Below are positions 1 to 56,800 of a stretch of DNA of 64,000 nucleotides, in pieces (the first letter of the stretch is position 1; the number at the start of each line of letters is the position of its first letter). Origin of the DNA: Casuarius casuarius. Lineage: Eukaryota > Chordata > Aves > Casuariiformes > Casuariidae. The translations under genes were made by a program, and so were the position numbers. A model generated the notes under the pieces. The model was not told the DNA's origin. It did no database searches and saw only the letters and a program-made list of their open reading frames with translations. Location of the stretch: NCBI GenBank assembly GCA_003342895.1, contig PTFA01000194.1:303124-367123 (forward strand), written 5' to 3'.

Positions 1-133
1 CCCGAGCCGGGGCACAAGGGTCGCTCCGCTCCCGCGGCGCGCGCATCTGCTCCGTGTTTTCCGGGCCTCTGCCGTGCTCTTGGGCCGCGACACTCGAACG
101 TGCTGCGCGGCGCTCGCCTCGGCGCCGCTCGCC

Positions 134-138
134 ATTGG
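134..138 (-). promoter_or_regulatory. Inverted CCAAT box (candidate NF-Y site)
   Basis: The sequence is ATTGG within GCCATTGGCC, the upstream member of a pair in the FOXK2 promoter. NF-Y binding is inferred from the motif only. Confidence 0.45.
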
Positions 139-156
139 CCGCGCCGCCATAGCCCC

Positions 157-45441
<45,285 letters not shown>

Positions 45442-45489
45442 AAACTTAGAGGAGTTTTCTTTTTTTTTTTTTTTTTTAAAAAAAATAAT

Positions 45490-45495
45490 AATAAA
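45490..45495 (+). terminator. Proximal polyadenylation signal AATAAA
   Basis: This AATAAA lies 49 nt after the FOXK2 stop, followed by a GTGGTG stretch. It could give a very short 3' UTR. Use is not shown. Confidence 0.35.
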
Positions 45496-47438
45496 CTCCG
45501 TGGTGCCAAAAGGAGACACTTAAACATAACACCTAAAATGTTGGAACATGTTCTCACGCAGTGGGGAAAGGGGCCCTGTGATCAGACTTCAACCTTCAGC
45601 ACTGAAAAAAAACCCAACACAGGTGGCCTTAAAACTTGGTAATTTAAAGTCAAACTGCAAACCATCTTGTTCCAGAGGCTGTGACCCCCGCTCCTCCCTG
45701 CCCCTACTGAACTGTGTACACTGAGAAATACAGTGTTGGGGAGGGCTGCAGCTTTAAAAAAATCTCTATCAGATTATTTTAAGGACTGAGTATCTCAGTG
45801 TAACGGCAGCATGATAAGCGCTTAGTGTGAACTGGTTTCAAACGATTGTATATTCCTTAAAGGGAACAGAGGCAAGGAGCCATTTCCTACATCTTGGCAG
45901 CTAGCCTTTCATAATGACCTACCCGATGCAGTTGTTGGTAGATATGCAGTATTTTGTTGTTCACATGTGGAATTAGAAATTTTTGAGGTGTATTTTCATT
46001 TCTTTGCAAAACAATGGGGTCTTTGACATTTCAAATCACTCCATTTCTACTCCGGAAACTTTGGAATCACACAATACTTTTCATGTGAAATTTTGTTTGG
46101 TAAAAAACTGAATGTAGGGTTTTTTTTAACCGACGGAATGATTTACTTTTGTCTGTCCTGTTAAAGTTCAGATAAAGCTACTTTATTACATCTGCAAATT
46201 TTCATATTTTAGCAGTTGCCTGATAAATTTAATCAAATTTTATTACCATGTGTAGTGATCAAATGCTTCTTCGGGCTTGCATGTAACTGATTAGAAATTA
46301 CAATGTAAATGAGCCGTTAACTGACGTAAAGAACTGCTATGAATTTGACCAGAGCTGCACTTATCTGTTTCTCTTTCTGCTACCTTTTGCTGTTTGTTAC
46401 TTTGTGTTGACTTTGACTGTCCCTGGCATATTTTTCCAGTCTAAAGTAAAACAAGAGTCTCGCTTAATATTGTGTATGTTTAAGATAACAGACTGTTCTT
46501 CATTTAGAAAAGATAAAAATTCTTTATCACAAGTCCTTTTAAAAAGAGAGTAAAATTATCTTGTCAGAGGTATATTCGATATTTTTAAGCTTAAGCACCC
46601 ATCAGTAGAAATTAATCCGACCAGTTTCTCCGTAACACTTTTGATGTCATACACGGACCTTTTGGGGTCTCCATTAAGAGTAGCTGTTGTGGTTTTCTAA
46701 CAGTGGCTACCATATTATTATAATAAAAAAAAGTTTTTTTAAGTGTGTGTTCTGCAGTTGAACATTTTAAAATGTATTGGTAATTTCTCACGTTAAATGT
46801 GGTAATAGATTCCACTTTACATTTCAAAATTAAATTTAAACATGAGGCTGCTGTTCAGTCTTTAATTCACATAACGTCTTATTTCTTCATGCAGTAAGGT
46901 GAGTGAAAGCTAGATAGTTGGCTTAATTTTGAATTCTGATTTTGTCATTATCTGTAATAATGATGCATTATTTATATTTCCTTTTCCACTACAAAAGGAA
47001 AAAACTGTATTTTTCATGATGGACTGAACAGTTTGGAGTGGTTTATTTAGGCAGCTTTTGGGAACTATTTACCTAAAGACCAAATACAAGAAATCTGTAT
47101 TAAGTTTTGTGTTAATCCACAAAATGGAGCTGTTACAATGTCTCTGCAGATAATACATATTAAAAAATTATGAAAAAACTCTACACAAGCTGAATTTATA
47201 ACAGGCATTTAAAAAATTATAACCTGAAAAGAAACGTTTCTGTAAAACTGCAAGATTTTCTTTAGAGGTTTTAAAAATAAAAAAGTAAAGTTTTAACATA
47301 CTTTTTTTAAGAAACAAAATCCAGTACTAGTAATTTAATTTGGTGTTGAATGAGTTGACTAGAATGTGGTTTATTTTCAGAAGTGAGAATCTGTTCACAA
47401 CTAGGGCTAGGTGAATAATAGTGTATAAGATTTTTTTA

Positions 47439-47444
47439 AATAAA
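47439..47444 (+). terminator. Candidate main polyadenylation signal of FOXK2
   Basis: AATAAA is followed about 50 nt on by a GT-rich GTGTGTTTGG. Another AATAAA lies at 47276. This gives a 3' UTR of about 2 kb. Confidence 0.45.
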
Positions 47445-47485
47445 ATTAAATTTTATTCAGCAAATTAACCAAGTTGAAATTACTC

Positions 47486-50400
47486 AACAAGTGTGTTTGG
47501 AATACTTCTGTATCTTTTGGGGCGATGAATTCACGGTATGTTGGCGCTGCCAAAGGAACCGCGGCCAGACCAGAGCAACCCGACGCAGCGGTTCACGGCA
47601 GCAGGCTGTAAGCTGCTTCCCCCTGGCAGAGGGGGAGAGAACATGGTGCAGGTCCCGATTCTGTGACCTGCCCTTTTACACCTTTTGGTGCGCGCGGGAT
47701 TTGGCACAAGAGGCGCCTTCGTTCAGATGGATTTGAGAAAGCTGCGGAATATGAGAAGAGAGCACTTACGTTCTTATATAAAAGTAACGTACGCTTCTGT
47801 GTGCTTTTGGGTGGTCCTGGAGAATGCTCGAATGCAATAATCTCTGGTCTTTTCGACTAACGCAGCATAGACTTCCCTGTCTTGCACGTCAAGCCTCAGT
47901 AAGTTGCTGGGCTGCTCAAACAAACTCTTCTTTGGTTCGTGTTTATATTTATGTGCTTCCCACTACTAACGCAGAGGTGATTACTGCATAGTATCAAAGG
48001 CCAAAGGGGGTTTTGTCGCACTGCTACTTCCAATGTGGTGCCCGTAACCTTTGTAAATTGGTTTTAAGTTCTGATCCTTTTGGACAGCCAACACGATCTT
48101 TCTTTCGCAAATGTGAAATTTCACCTGATGACTCATACATGTAGGGGTTTGACCTCTCTTCAGGACTGACACAACTTGGCCAGTTGCCTTTTGTGTCTTG
48201 CGGTGCAGGGTGTTCCTTCTGTGCTCCTTCCTGGCCGACTTGATGTTACTTCTATTAAAGCCAGTTTTTGTGTAATCTTTGAAAATGACTTTGGATATAA
48301 GCAAACAACATATGATGTTCTAATCTGGATTTAAGGACCCCCTCCTAAAACCTACCCCAGCTACTTAAGGGTTAGTCTAATTTTCATTGCTTCAGGTTGG
48401 GTTTTCTTTAAGAGACTTGGGAAGTTGGTCTAACTTTCATTGCTTCAGTTGATGGGGGGGGGGGTTGTTTGCTTGTGTTTTATATGGTTAAAAGAGTCGG
48501 GATTATAACAGTGGAAGATCTCGGTATGCACTTACTTCTAGTAGTAGAGGCGTGCATCTCCTCCTGCGTGCTCTGCCCTTGCACGAGATGCCTCTGCCCG
48601 GCCTTGCGCTAGCTGTGTCGCAGCTCCACGGGGCAGTGCCCCAGGTCCCAGCCGGGACAAAATCCCGGTTTGGGAAGGAGGCAGCGCAGTATCCGGGGCC
48701 AGGAGATCATCTTGCCTTTGAACGAGCCAGCTCTGTAACGTATCGCTTGAGGCGGCAAAGCGACGCCAAGGTCCTAAACCAGTGAGGGAGCGGCAGATGG
48801 AGCGGCACAAGAGAGCCCTCCTTTCTGATAGATGGAGTTGGCCCGGTTCTGAGCCCCCGCGCAGCTTGGCGCATCGTATTTGCCATAGTGGTAGCAGCTC
48901 TTCATGATGCAATTCTTGATTTTGCTGATTTAGGTAAAATACCTATACCACGCTAATCCCAAAGATACCTGCAAAAGCACTTTGGCTGAGTAAGGCCCTT
49001 CACAGCACAGATTACTGTGCAGGAGACAAAACTGGGAAGATGCTGCCTTTATTTTCATGGGGGTAATAGTACAGATTGATTTTAAAACTGTTGGGTTTTA
49101 TAATTACTCTAAATCCTAAAGCAAAACTTAATGATCTATATTCAGATTTGTTTCGTAGCTTTACTTAATTTTTTCAAAAAGTTAATTTTGAGTGGTGGTT
49201 AATCATTAATACCTGTTGTGATTTTATATATACAGCATTTACACTGAGTTTTTTCTCTCTGCTAACCTGAATGACCCCTTTCTATACACTTGCCTTAACT
49301 GTAATAGTTTCGCATTCTTAATTAGAATCTTACATTTTAGATGAAGGGGCCTTCATCTACCAAAACTTCTGCTAGATTTGTTTAGCTGCATACCTTAAAT
49401 GTGCTGATACTTTAAAAAAAAACCAAAACCAAAAACTTTCTAAGTCTGACACAAAATAAATTGTTAAAGGCAGTGTCTAAAGTTAAGAAATGCAAGAGTT
49501 GCTTGTGGTCATCTGGTTCTTCTTGATCTTACTTCTCTTTGTAGGTTGGCAGGCAGAAACAAGCTTTCCTCCCACTTCTGCTCCTGTTTGTTTTCCATCC
49601 CAACTGCTAATCAAGCGAGACTTTGATACGTGTAAAAAAAATACTACTTAATTCAAAGAGCTTCATTCTCCCAAAAGTTGTGTTAGCATTGGAGGCTGAT
49701 TACAAGTATATAGCCAGGGGTTTGCATTAGCTTAGCGATTTGACTTAAAGCCACAAATGTACTGATTTAAGTAGAGACTGCCATAATTACAAATAGAATT
49801 ATTTTTCTAAGTGTTTTAATCAGATGTGTACTTTCTAGAAGAGATTTCCATTAACGTCGGCTTGGTCTCTGATCCCTTCTTTAAACCTGACTTGAATTCT
49901 TTTTGCCTCTCATCAGAATTGGGGAAATGCTTTTGTGTGAAGTACTGGAAAAACCTACTAGGATGTTGTGGCTGGTTCTCATGTCAATACTTTAAGAAAG
50001 TTTTGGAAATGTTTGGGGAGAAATCAAAGGAGGGCCCCCAAACTATTGTGAAGGGCTGGAATATTTGAAGCTGAAAGAGTATAACCTATTCCTTTGACAA
50101 AAAGAAGGGGCTGTTGTGTGAAATTCTGCAGGATCTCTTAGAAATGAGAACAAACAGCTTCATTGGCTTGTTTAAGCGAACAGAACCTTTGGGCTAGGGG
50201 AAAAAGATCACAGTAAAACTGGAGCACTGCAATGGCGTAATAAGAAAGTGGTAGATCGACTAGTGCACAATTCTGTAACAAGACTGCCTTTCTAAAACAC
50301 CCTTTATTCTACAGCAACATGCTTTATTCTGTAGCCTTTGTATGCAGGTCAGCTGTGACCACCAAAGTTCTTGCAGCTTAACAACTCGTCTTGTGTCCAG

Positions 50401-52194
50401 CATTCTCTAACTTTACCAATTAATCTTCTGTTTTCTACTTTAGTGTGAATACCTAAAGATTTCGGAGGAAATACTCTATTCTGTGGCTCTTGCTGCCTGC
50501 TGACAAATACCTGGCATTACAATTGAATTTATTGCACTGGCTAGTCTTTTAATTTTACTGTCAGGATGTTGAACAGTGGCACAGGTATTATGCAGAGAGA
50601 CAGTGACATGGGGGGGGGAAGGAAGTGTTTGGTTATTGCAAGTAGCAAAAGAAAGTTGTTAATCCCTAGATTTAAAAGTAAATAGCTGGTGCTGGTGAGA
50701 GTATATTGTTCTTCATAGTCATAATTTTAGATTTACTATGCCCAATCTGTAACTTTATCATGGCTGCAAGACTAACAGAGTCTGCCCCTGTTTTACTCTC
50801 CAGCTTCATGCAGAGCATGGATAAGTTTGAAAGGCAACTGGTTGGTTATTCTGGCTTATTTTAAGACTTGCCTTCTGCTCAGTGAGTAATCCCTTCCGCT
50901 GGAGGAAAGTGATTCTTTAACTTCCTGCTGAGGAAAAGTGTGTGTTTGTGTACAGCCCAAAAGGTGGGTGACTCTTACTGTTGTGTATCACACGAGCGAG
51001 TGAACATACTGCTGCCCATCTTAGTTCTGAGCTTCACAGTGCAACTGGAAACATCAAGCATGTAGTATCACAAATAAATCCACACTGTGGATACACTGAT
51101 TAACCACTCCTACTTAAAGTACTGTGTATTTTTCTCAAAAGTGACTAATTAAAGTACCGTTACGTTTGGTTGTAGAGGTATGTTTATCCAGTGTCCTACT
51201 TACTGCAAATCGTGGCTATTGTTACCTGCATGTTGCAGTACAGCAGAGTGACTCGGAGAGCAAGTACTGGCAGAGCAGCTTGGCGCCTGCAGCAGGTGGG
51301 AAGGCTCATTTTTTCAACTATTCCACCCGTTTCCTGTAAAATAGCTTATATACTTCAAGATAATGACTTGCAACTAGTACAAGAAGAAATTTGAGATGAA
51401 TGTGTTTAGGCACATGTTAAGGATGTGGCAATTCCTTCATTAGCATAGCAAACATTTGAGTGTGTGGTTAGTGTTACTTCCATGCTTATCGTCATGCTAG
51501 AACAGGTGTTCGGGGCAAGCTTTGTAAATTCAGACTAGCTTTTCTTGAGTAAGAAATACTTGTTCAAACTCTCTGATAAACTATGCGTTAGCTTTAATGG
51601 AAGCAGGTGGGGCTGGTGCTGCAGCAGATAAGAAAAGTAAAACCTTCAAAGCGATGTGCAGAAGGTTTGATGTTAAAGCGTTTGCTTTGCTATTTAAAGT
51701 GAGTGCAGCCGACGGGATCATAAACAGCTTGCAATTCTGCACCGGCTTTTCTTGCAGCAGAGAAAAAGGATTATAAATCATTCCTAGAGACTGGTTTCTA
51801 ACACCTTCCTGCAAGCACGCTTCTACTGTGAGACTGCAGTTTCCAGTGGGTTGTTTTCCTACTAATACAGCAGTTCTGAAAACAGAACAGCTGCTGTTGT
51901 GAATGGTGTAGTAGATAGTGCTGAACTGTAGTTACAGCTGGATACGCAGGACAAATGCAGTATGTGGTTTGGTTGAAATAGTCTCTTTTTGGTACAAATA
52001 TCAGTGTACGTGTTCTAAGCAGTAATTTGTTCACTTCATGTCCTATGTTAACATGCCCCTGTCAGCAGGAATCTCTTTCCTTCCTTCAGCAGCCACCACT
52101 ATTTACCCAGTGAGGTAGCTATTCCTAAAACCTACGGAAATGGGAATCTTGTTTGCGAGCCTGTAACTAACTAAGCTACTGCTTAAGTGAATAC
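47486..52194. other. Region between the FOXK2 and WDR45B 3' ends
   Basis: No gene was recognised. It holds GC-richer stretches near 47.52-47.72 and 48.55-48.8 kb with short open frames but no known domain, an imperfect direct repeat at 48372-48450 ending in G11 (48454-48464), and an AATAAA near 49456 that may be a distal FOXK2 signal. Part of it may therefore be FOXK2 3' UTR. Confidence 0.6.
48372..48464. repeat. Imperfect direct repeat plus G11 run
   Basis: GTCTAATTTTCATTGCTTCA (near 48375) recurs about 53 bp later as GTCTAACTTTCATTGCTTCA. It is followed by eleven G residues at 48454-48464. Confidence 0.75.
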
Positions 52195-52210
52195 AGCAAA
52201 ATTAGTCACT

Positions 52211-52216
52211 TTTATT
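52211..52216 (-). terminator. Candidate polyadenylation signal of WDR45B
   Basis: TTTATT on the plus strand reads AATAAA on the minus strand. It is about 1.48 kb past the WDR45B stop, which fits a 3' UTR of that order. Confidence 0.5.
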
Positions 52217-53000
52217 TAAAAGAAATAACATATTACAAATAAGTGTGCAAAACAATTTCTGTGATTAAGTACACATAAAAGCAACATGCAAACTTGACAT
52301 CAAAATCTGCGTAGAAGTTAGTCCTTAGTATGTTATGTGACACTAAAAGAAACTTGTCAAATTTAGAGAGTTTGCAGCTAAACCATCTTAGAGTGAACTG
52401 GGATGTCAGATTTGAAGCATCTGTGAAATTAAATTCCAGAAGAGCAAGACTTCCCTCCCCCCAGGTCTTGAGTGCTAGTAACGGAGAGCTTGTGTCTAGT
52501 TCAGTTTCTAGTTTAGTATCTTGTGCCTTATTCCAGCAGTAAATACTAATTGCCATAAAACAACTTTGAGAAAAGAAAGTTTACAAGTCAGTCAGTTTAA
52601 TCTAACCTAACTGCTCCTAGACCAACAATACTTAGTATGCAACATTTCAAAGAAAAAAGTTTGCAAGTTTAAAGCCATTGCAGAAGAGTATACTTCATGC
52701 CACCTAGTTCATGTATTGTGCTGGATGGATAAAGTGGCCTGTCAAGTCTTCCAGTTGAAGCACAGCTATTTTTGAAGCAGTCGCTACAGTTGTCACACCA
52801 GTACCGAGGGCGGCTTTTAAACCTGGAATGGCTGTTTCACTACAGAAGGAAATCACACCTCTCTGCAAATACAGAAGTCTCATTTGCCAAAGTATCCCAT
52901 GTGCTTACTTCAGACACTGAGTAGTGGTTAGTTAGGTCTGCAAGTGCCTAAATGTGCCTTCATCTACTATATACAGTTTGGCACCTTTGACAATTAGTGC

Positions 53001-53036
53001 TGATCATTCAACTTAACCTGATCATTCAACTTAGCC
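53001..53036. repeat. 18-bp tandem duplication in WDR45B 3' UTR
   Basis: TGATCATTCAACTTAACC at 53001-53018 is followed directly by TGATCATTCAACTTAGCC, which differs by one base. It is a recent-looking replication slippage event. Confidence 0.9.
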
Positions 53037-53698
53037 AACAGCAGTGTGTGTGTGTACGAGCAGCAGTCTGCAGGCACAGGACTACCACCCCTGAACCCGA
53101 CACACCAGAGGACAAGCGTGGCTTGAGCTACAGTTTTCTATGGCTATATGCTTGTCATCGCTTCTCCTCTGTTACGCTAGGCTGCGTGGTCAGGGGGAGA
53201 AGCAGTACTCCAGTTCCTAGCCAGGCTGCTGGATTTAGCTGACTATGATCTGTATATTCTTCCCTCTCTCAGCAGCTCAGTGGAAGTAAAGCAATGCCTA
53301 AAATCTTCTGTTTTCATCTCCCTTTTTCTAAGGCTAGTCCTGACATATGTACAGCCCCCTGCAGATCGTGTAGTGTGGCAGGCACTCATGTTTAACCTAA
53401 AGTCATTTCACAGTTTAGATTAAGAGAAACCCAATAGGCACAAGCTTGTTGAAAGTCATGTCTTGAAAACTTGAGTTGATGACAGTAACTCAAAGAGATT
53501 TTAAATGATGAATGCTTGCAGAAATGAGAATAAACATATGTAGTCCACTACTTCAGAGCTTGTTCTGATCATGTTGGGCCAGGCTTCTCAGTGAGGTCTG
53601 CTAAACTTCTTGATCGGTATTGGACATTCATACACTGTCCTTCCAAAGATGCAGAATAGCCAAGGCAGTACTGTGACCCATGCACTCCCTCAACTCAG

Positions 53699-53805
53699 TC
53701 AAAGCTTGTCATCAGTCATTTCTAGAAACTGAGCATAGACATCCCTTGAGCATTCCCCTTTTTGGTTGAATAAGAACTTGTAGTAGCTGCCATCTGCACA
53801 TATTG
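53699..53805 (-). CDS. WDR45B: WDR45B exon 10, C-terminus and stop
   Basis: The acceptor is TGTTTCAG|CA. It encodes [19 protein letters not shown], then [15 protein letters not shown], followed by TGA (53701-53699). The last residues match the conserved family C-terminus. Confidence 0.96.
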
Positions 53806-56800
53806 CTGAAACAAAAACAAAATCCTTTCAGTTCAGCTGCTTAAGAGGTACTGCTCTCTCTGCTACTTCAGCTATAACTCAAACTGACCTTTCAAGCCAA
53901 TAAAACATACACAGAGGTGTTCTGGAAGATAAAAATCAGTCTCCTTGCATCGTCTGCTCGTTAGCACAGACAGCAGCAATGAGGTAGGCTAGTGCTGCGT
54001 GCAGGCTGGCTTGCTTACCTCCCGCTTCAGTATGGATTAATCTTATTCCCTTGCACTGTTCAGCAGTGATAGCGCATGTTCGCGGCTGACACAGGTACGC
54101 GACCTTGCCTTATCTGAGCATTCCTTCCAGCTCAAAGCAAGTGTAGTTCAAAACCTGCTTTTCCACACAGAACCTGCGAAAGCCTCCATTACTTACCTAT
54201 GACAGCATTTGGCTCTGTTCCAAAGGCACAAATGCACGGAGAGCCTGAGGGAACCTGAAATTTGGAAAAACTCCATTTGGAACTGAAGTATTTGGGGAGA
54301 AAGCTGGCAGAGGCCAAACTGAAAGAGAAGAGGAAAAAAAAGTTTAACAGCTCAGTAAGATACAGACTCAAGTTAATTTAGAACTGCTGGCAAGTTTGAA
54401 CAAGTCACAGGGCTCATCCTAACTGCTATTATTGAGTAGCTTTTTATTTCCTTGAGCTAGGTATCAATAATACCCACAGTTCTGGGCAGGGAGCTCATAC
54501 AATTGCCATTCTAACTTCCTGTATTCTTAAGGGACTACAAAAAGGATCGATTTGTAGTAGATTGCTACATGTAAATTGGCCACAAGTATGTTCATGCAAA
54601 CAACGCAGGCATCGGGGCGGGGATCACTAACCTTCTGCTGGAAAAATCCCCTAACGCCAGAAGGTTCAACAGAAACTTGGCAGTTGCTAAACAGTCTTAA
54701 ATCTGCACTACTTTATTCAAGCAGTATAGCAGATTACTTTTTATCGGTTCAGGTAGTTTAGGTATTAGTTGCTGCTATTGCTCAAAGAGACAGTGAGTGA
54801 CAAGACTCATGCTTTAAAACTTGTTACATGGGTAATCAACAGCATCTTCCCCACGGGCTTCGGAATGGCCCAAATCCTACCTTGACTGTTTATTTCTTTT
54901 GGGGTCTTCTGCAGCAAAAATATGTACTGTGCCGTGGTCACTGGATACACAGATTAGGGAAGCATCCTGATTGAAGTTAATGCTGTAGAGAATACAGAGA
55001 GCTGTAGTATTTCTCCTGAAACATTGCAGTTTCCCCATGCAGCTTACAATGCTGCTTCTGCAAGTGCCTAGAACAGCTGTCGCCTTGGCAGGTACAGTGT
55101 TAATAGCTCATCTCCTGCCCAGTTGGGCACACTATTTGTGTGTCCATCCTACCACTTTTTGCAGAAGGAAAACACATGATCTCTGCTCTGAGGTCTAGAC
55201 AGGTATTAAATAAAATGCACAACACTCCTACCCCAAAGCATGGTGCTGAACAGAAAAACGCAAGCCTCCCCCCTCCTGGAAGATTGCTACAAGCAGTGGA
55301 TTAGTCATACTTCTGCCTTTGGCTCTAACACATAGAGCAGCACTGTGTTAAAATAAAGCTCCGCTTTCACCATCTTCTTGCCCCAGGTGAGGGCTCTCTG
55401 GGCAGTGCCAAGAGAACTGCATCACTGCCTTCCCCGTATTTCAGTTTCAAGTCCAAGTATCCACCCATCTAAAGCTTATCTGATGAAGAGAGGAAACAGT
55501 CCTATCAAAGCTTGCATTTTGTCCCAGGCCCTGTATAACCTGTGCCTAGTTTCCTACAGCTGCCAGCTACTGCGTTCGCCCTTCACCAGCGCTGGAGGAG
55601 GAGGATCCCTGTGCCCAGCGTGATCCCGGGACCTCCGACTGCCAAGAAAATTCTGCTTTGTGCCCGGGGCAGCCTAACGCTCCTTTGCTTTTTGAAGGGG
55701 ACACTTGGGTGTCGTTTAACAAGGCCATCTAAGCACAACAATACTAAATCCATAAGACAAAGGAGAAGCAATTAAACATACCAGTATATATTGGCTGCCT
55801 GTGATCCTCTTCGTAGCTCCTGGATTAAATGCCCTGATGAAGTATCAAATATTCTTATGAGGGTCCCCTTAAGAAGGAATCAAGCATTGTATTAGGAAAG
55901 AGAAGACTGTTTGGACAGCTGTGTTTACATCTATGAACACCATCCCAAAACCTCTTACCTGACCAGCATAGCCCTAGATACATGAGATACTGGAGTTAGT
56001 TTTTATCACAACAGATTCAAGAGAACCACCTCTTAATAATTGTGGGGAAGAATATTGATTTTTTTTTTCCCTCTTGCTCACATCACCAGAGCGTTACAAT
56101 GCTTCGGTACATAATTACTCAACTACGGTAAAAAGTTTTATCCAAGTTATGTTCTAAAGCAGCAATGCAGCCCCAGCATTCGTTTGCACTAAAGTAGACT
56201 GTACTCTTACTTCAATTTGCAAGTTGTGTTTGAATATATTCTCTAGGTGAATAGAAGGAGACCTTCCTAATACAAATTCAGCACCATGCAGAGGGTTATT
56301 ACTCTATTTTGCAAAAGAGTTTGCAATTTTAAGAGCTTTGTTTTGAACTACAGTAATTGAGGTGAGTTAGGAGAGACTATGACTGCTTTTCCGTTTTCAA
56401 GATTTTTGATCTAATGGATGCGCAGTAGAAATTACTCTGAAGAGACACTGGTTGGATTCCTTTAGCTTGTCTTTGAAAAAACTCATTTCAGTTGAGTGCA
56501 AGAAGGTAGGAAGTACTCAAGTCACCTCATACCCATCTGCTTGACATTCCTTTGGACACACTGGAACCATCCTTTGGAAGATGAAGCTCACTAGCAGACT
56601 TCACTAAAGTTCGCATGGAGAAGGCGGGTTTACTACCTGCTTTGCATTCTTTCTACCTCTTTCTGCATCAACTCAGTCCAAAGCGATCTGTACTATGCAG
56701 CAACTTCATTTTTTGTCTGTATATAGCCCCATGTAACTTAAGATCACACAAAGTTAATAAGGTCAATAGTCCAAGAATCATTTAATTGCTTACGCTCTAT

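Larger units (their letters stand above)
45442..47485 (+). other. FOXK2: FOXK2 3' UTR (estimated end)
   Basis: This is AT-rich sequence following the stop, with several ATTTA-type elements and no long open frame. It begins with a T18/A8 tract at 45460-45485. The end is estimated from the AATAAA at 47439 and the GT-rich GTGTGTTTGG near 47491. A longer form using a signal near 49456 is possible. Confidence 0.55.
52195..53698 (-). other. WDR45B: WDR45B 3' UTR (estimated end)
   Basis: This is contiguous with the last coding exon and has no intron signal or long open frame. It ends near the AATAAA at 52211-52216 (minus strand). It contains a perfect-but-one 18-bp tandem duplication at 53001-53036. 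Confidence 0.55.
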
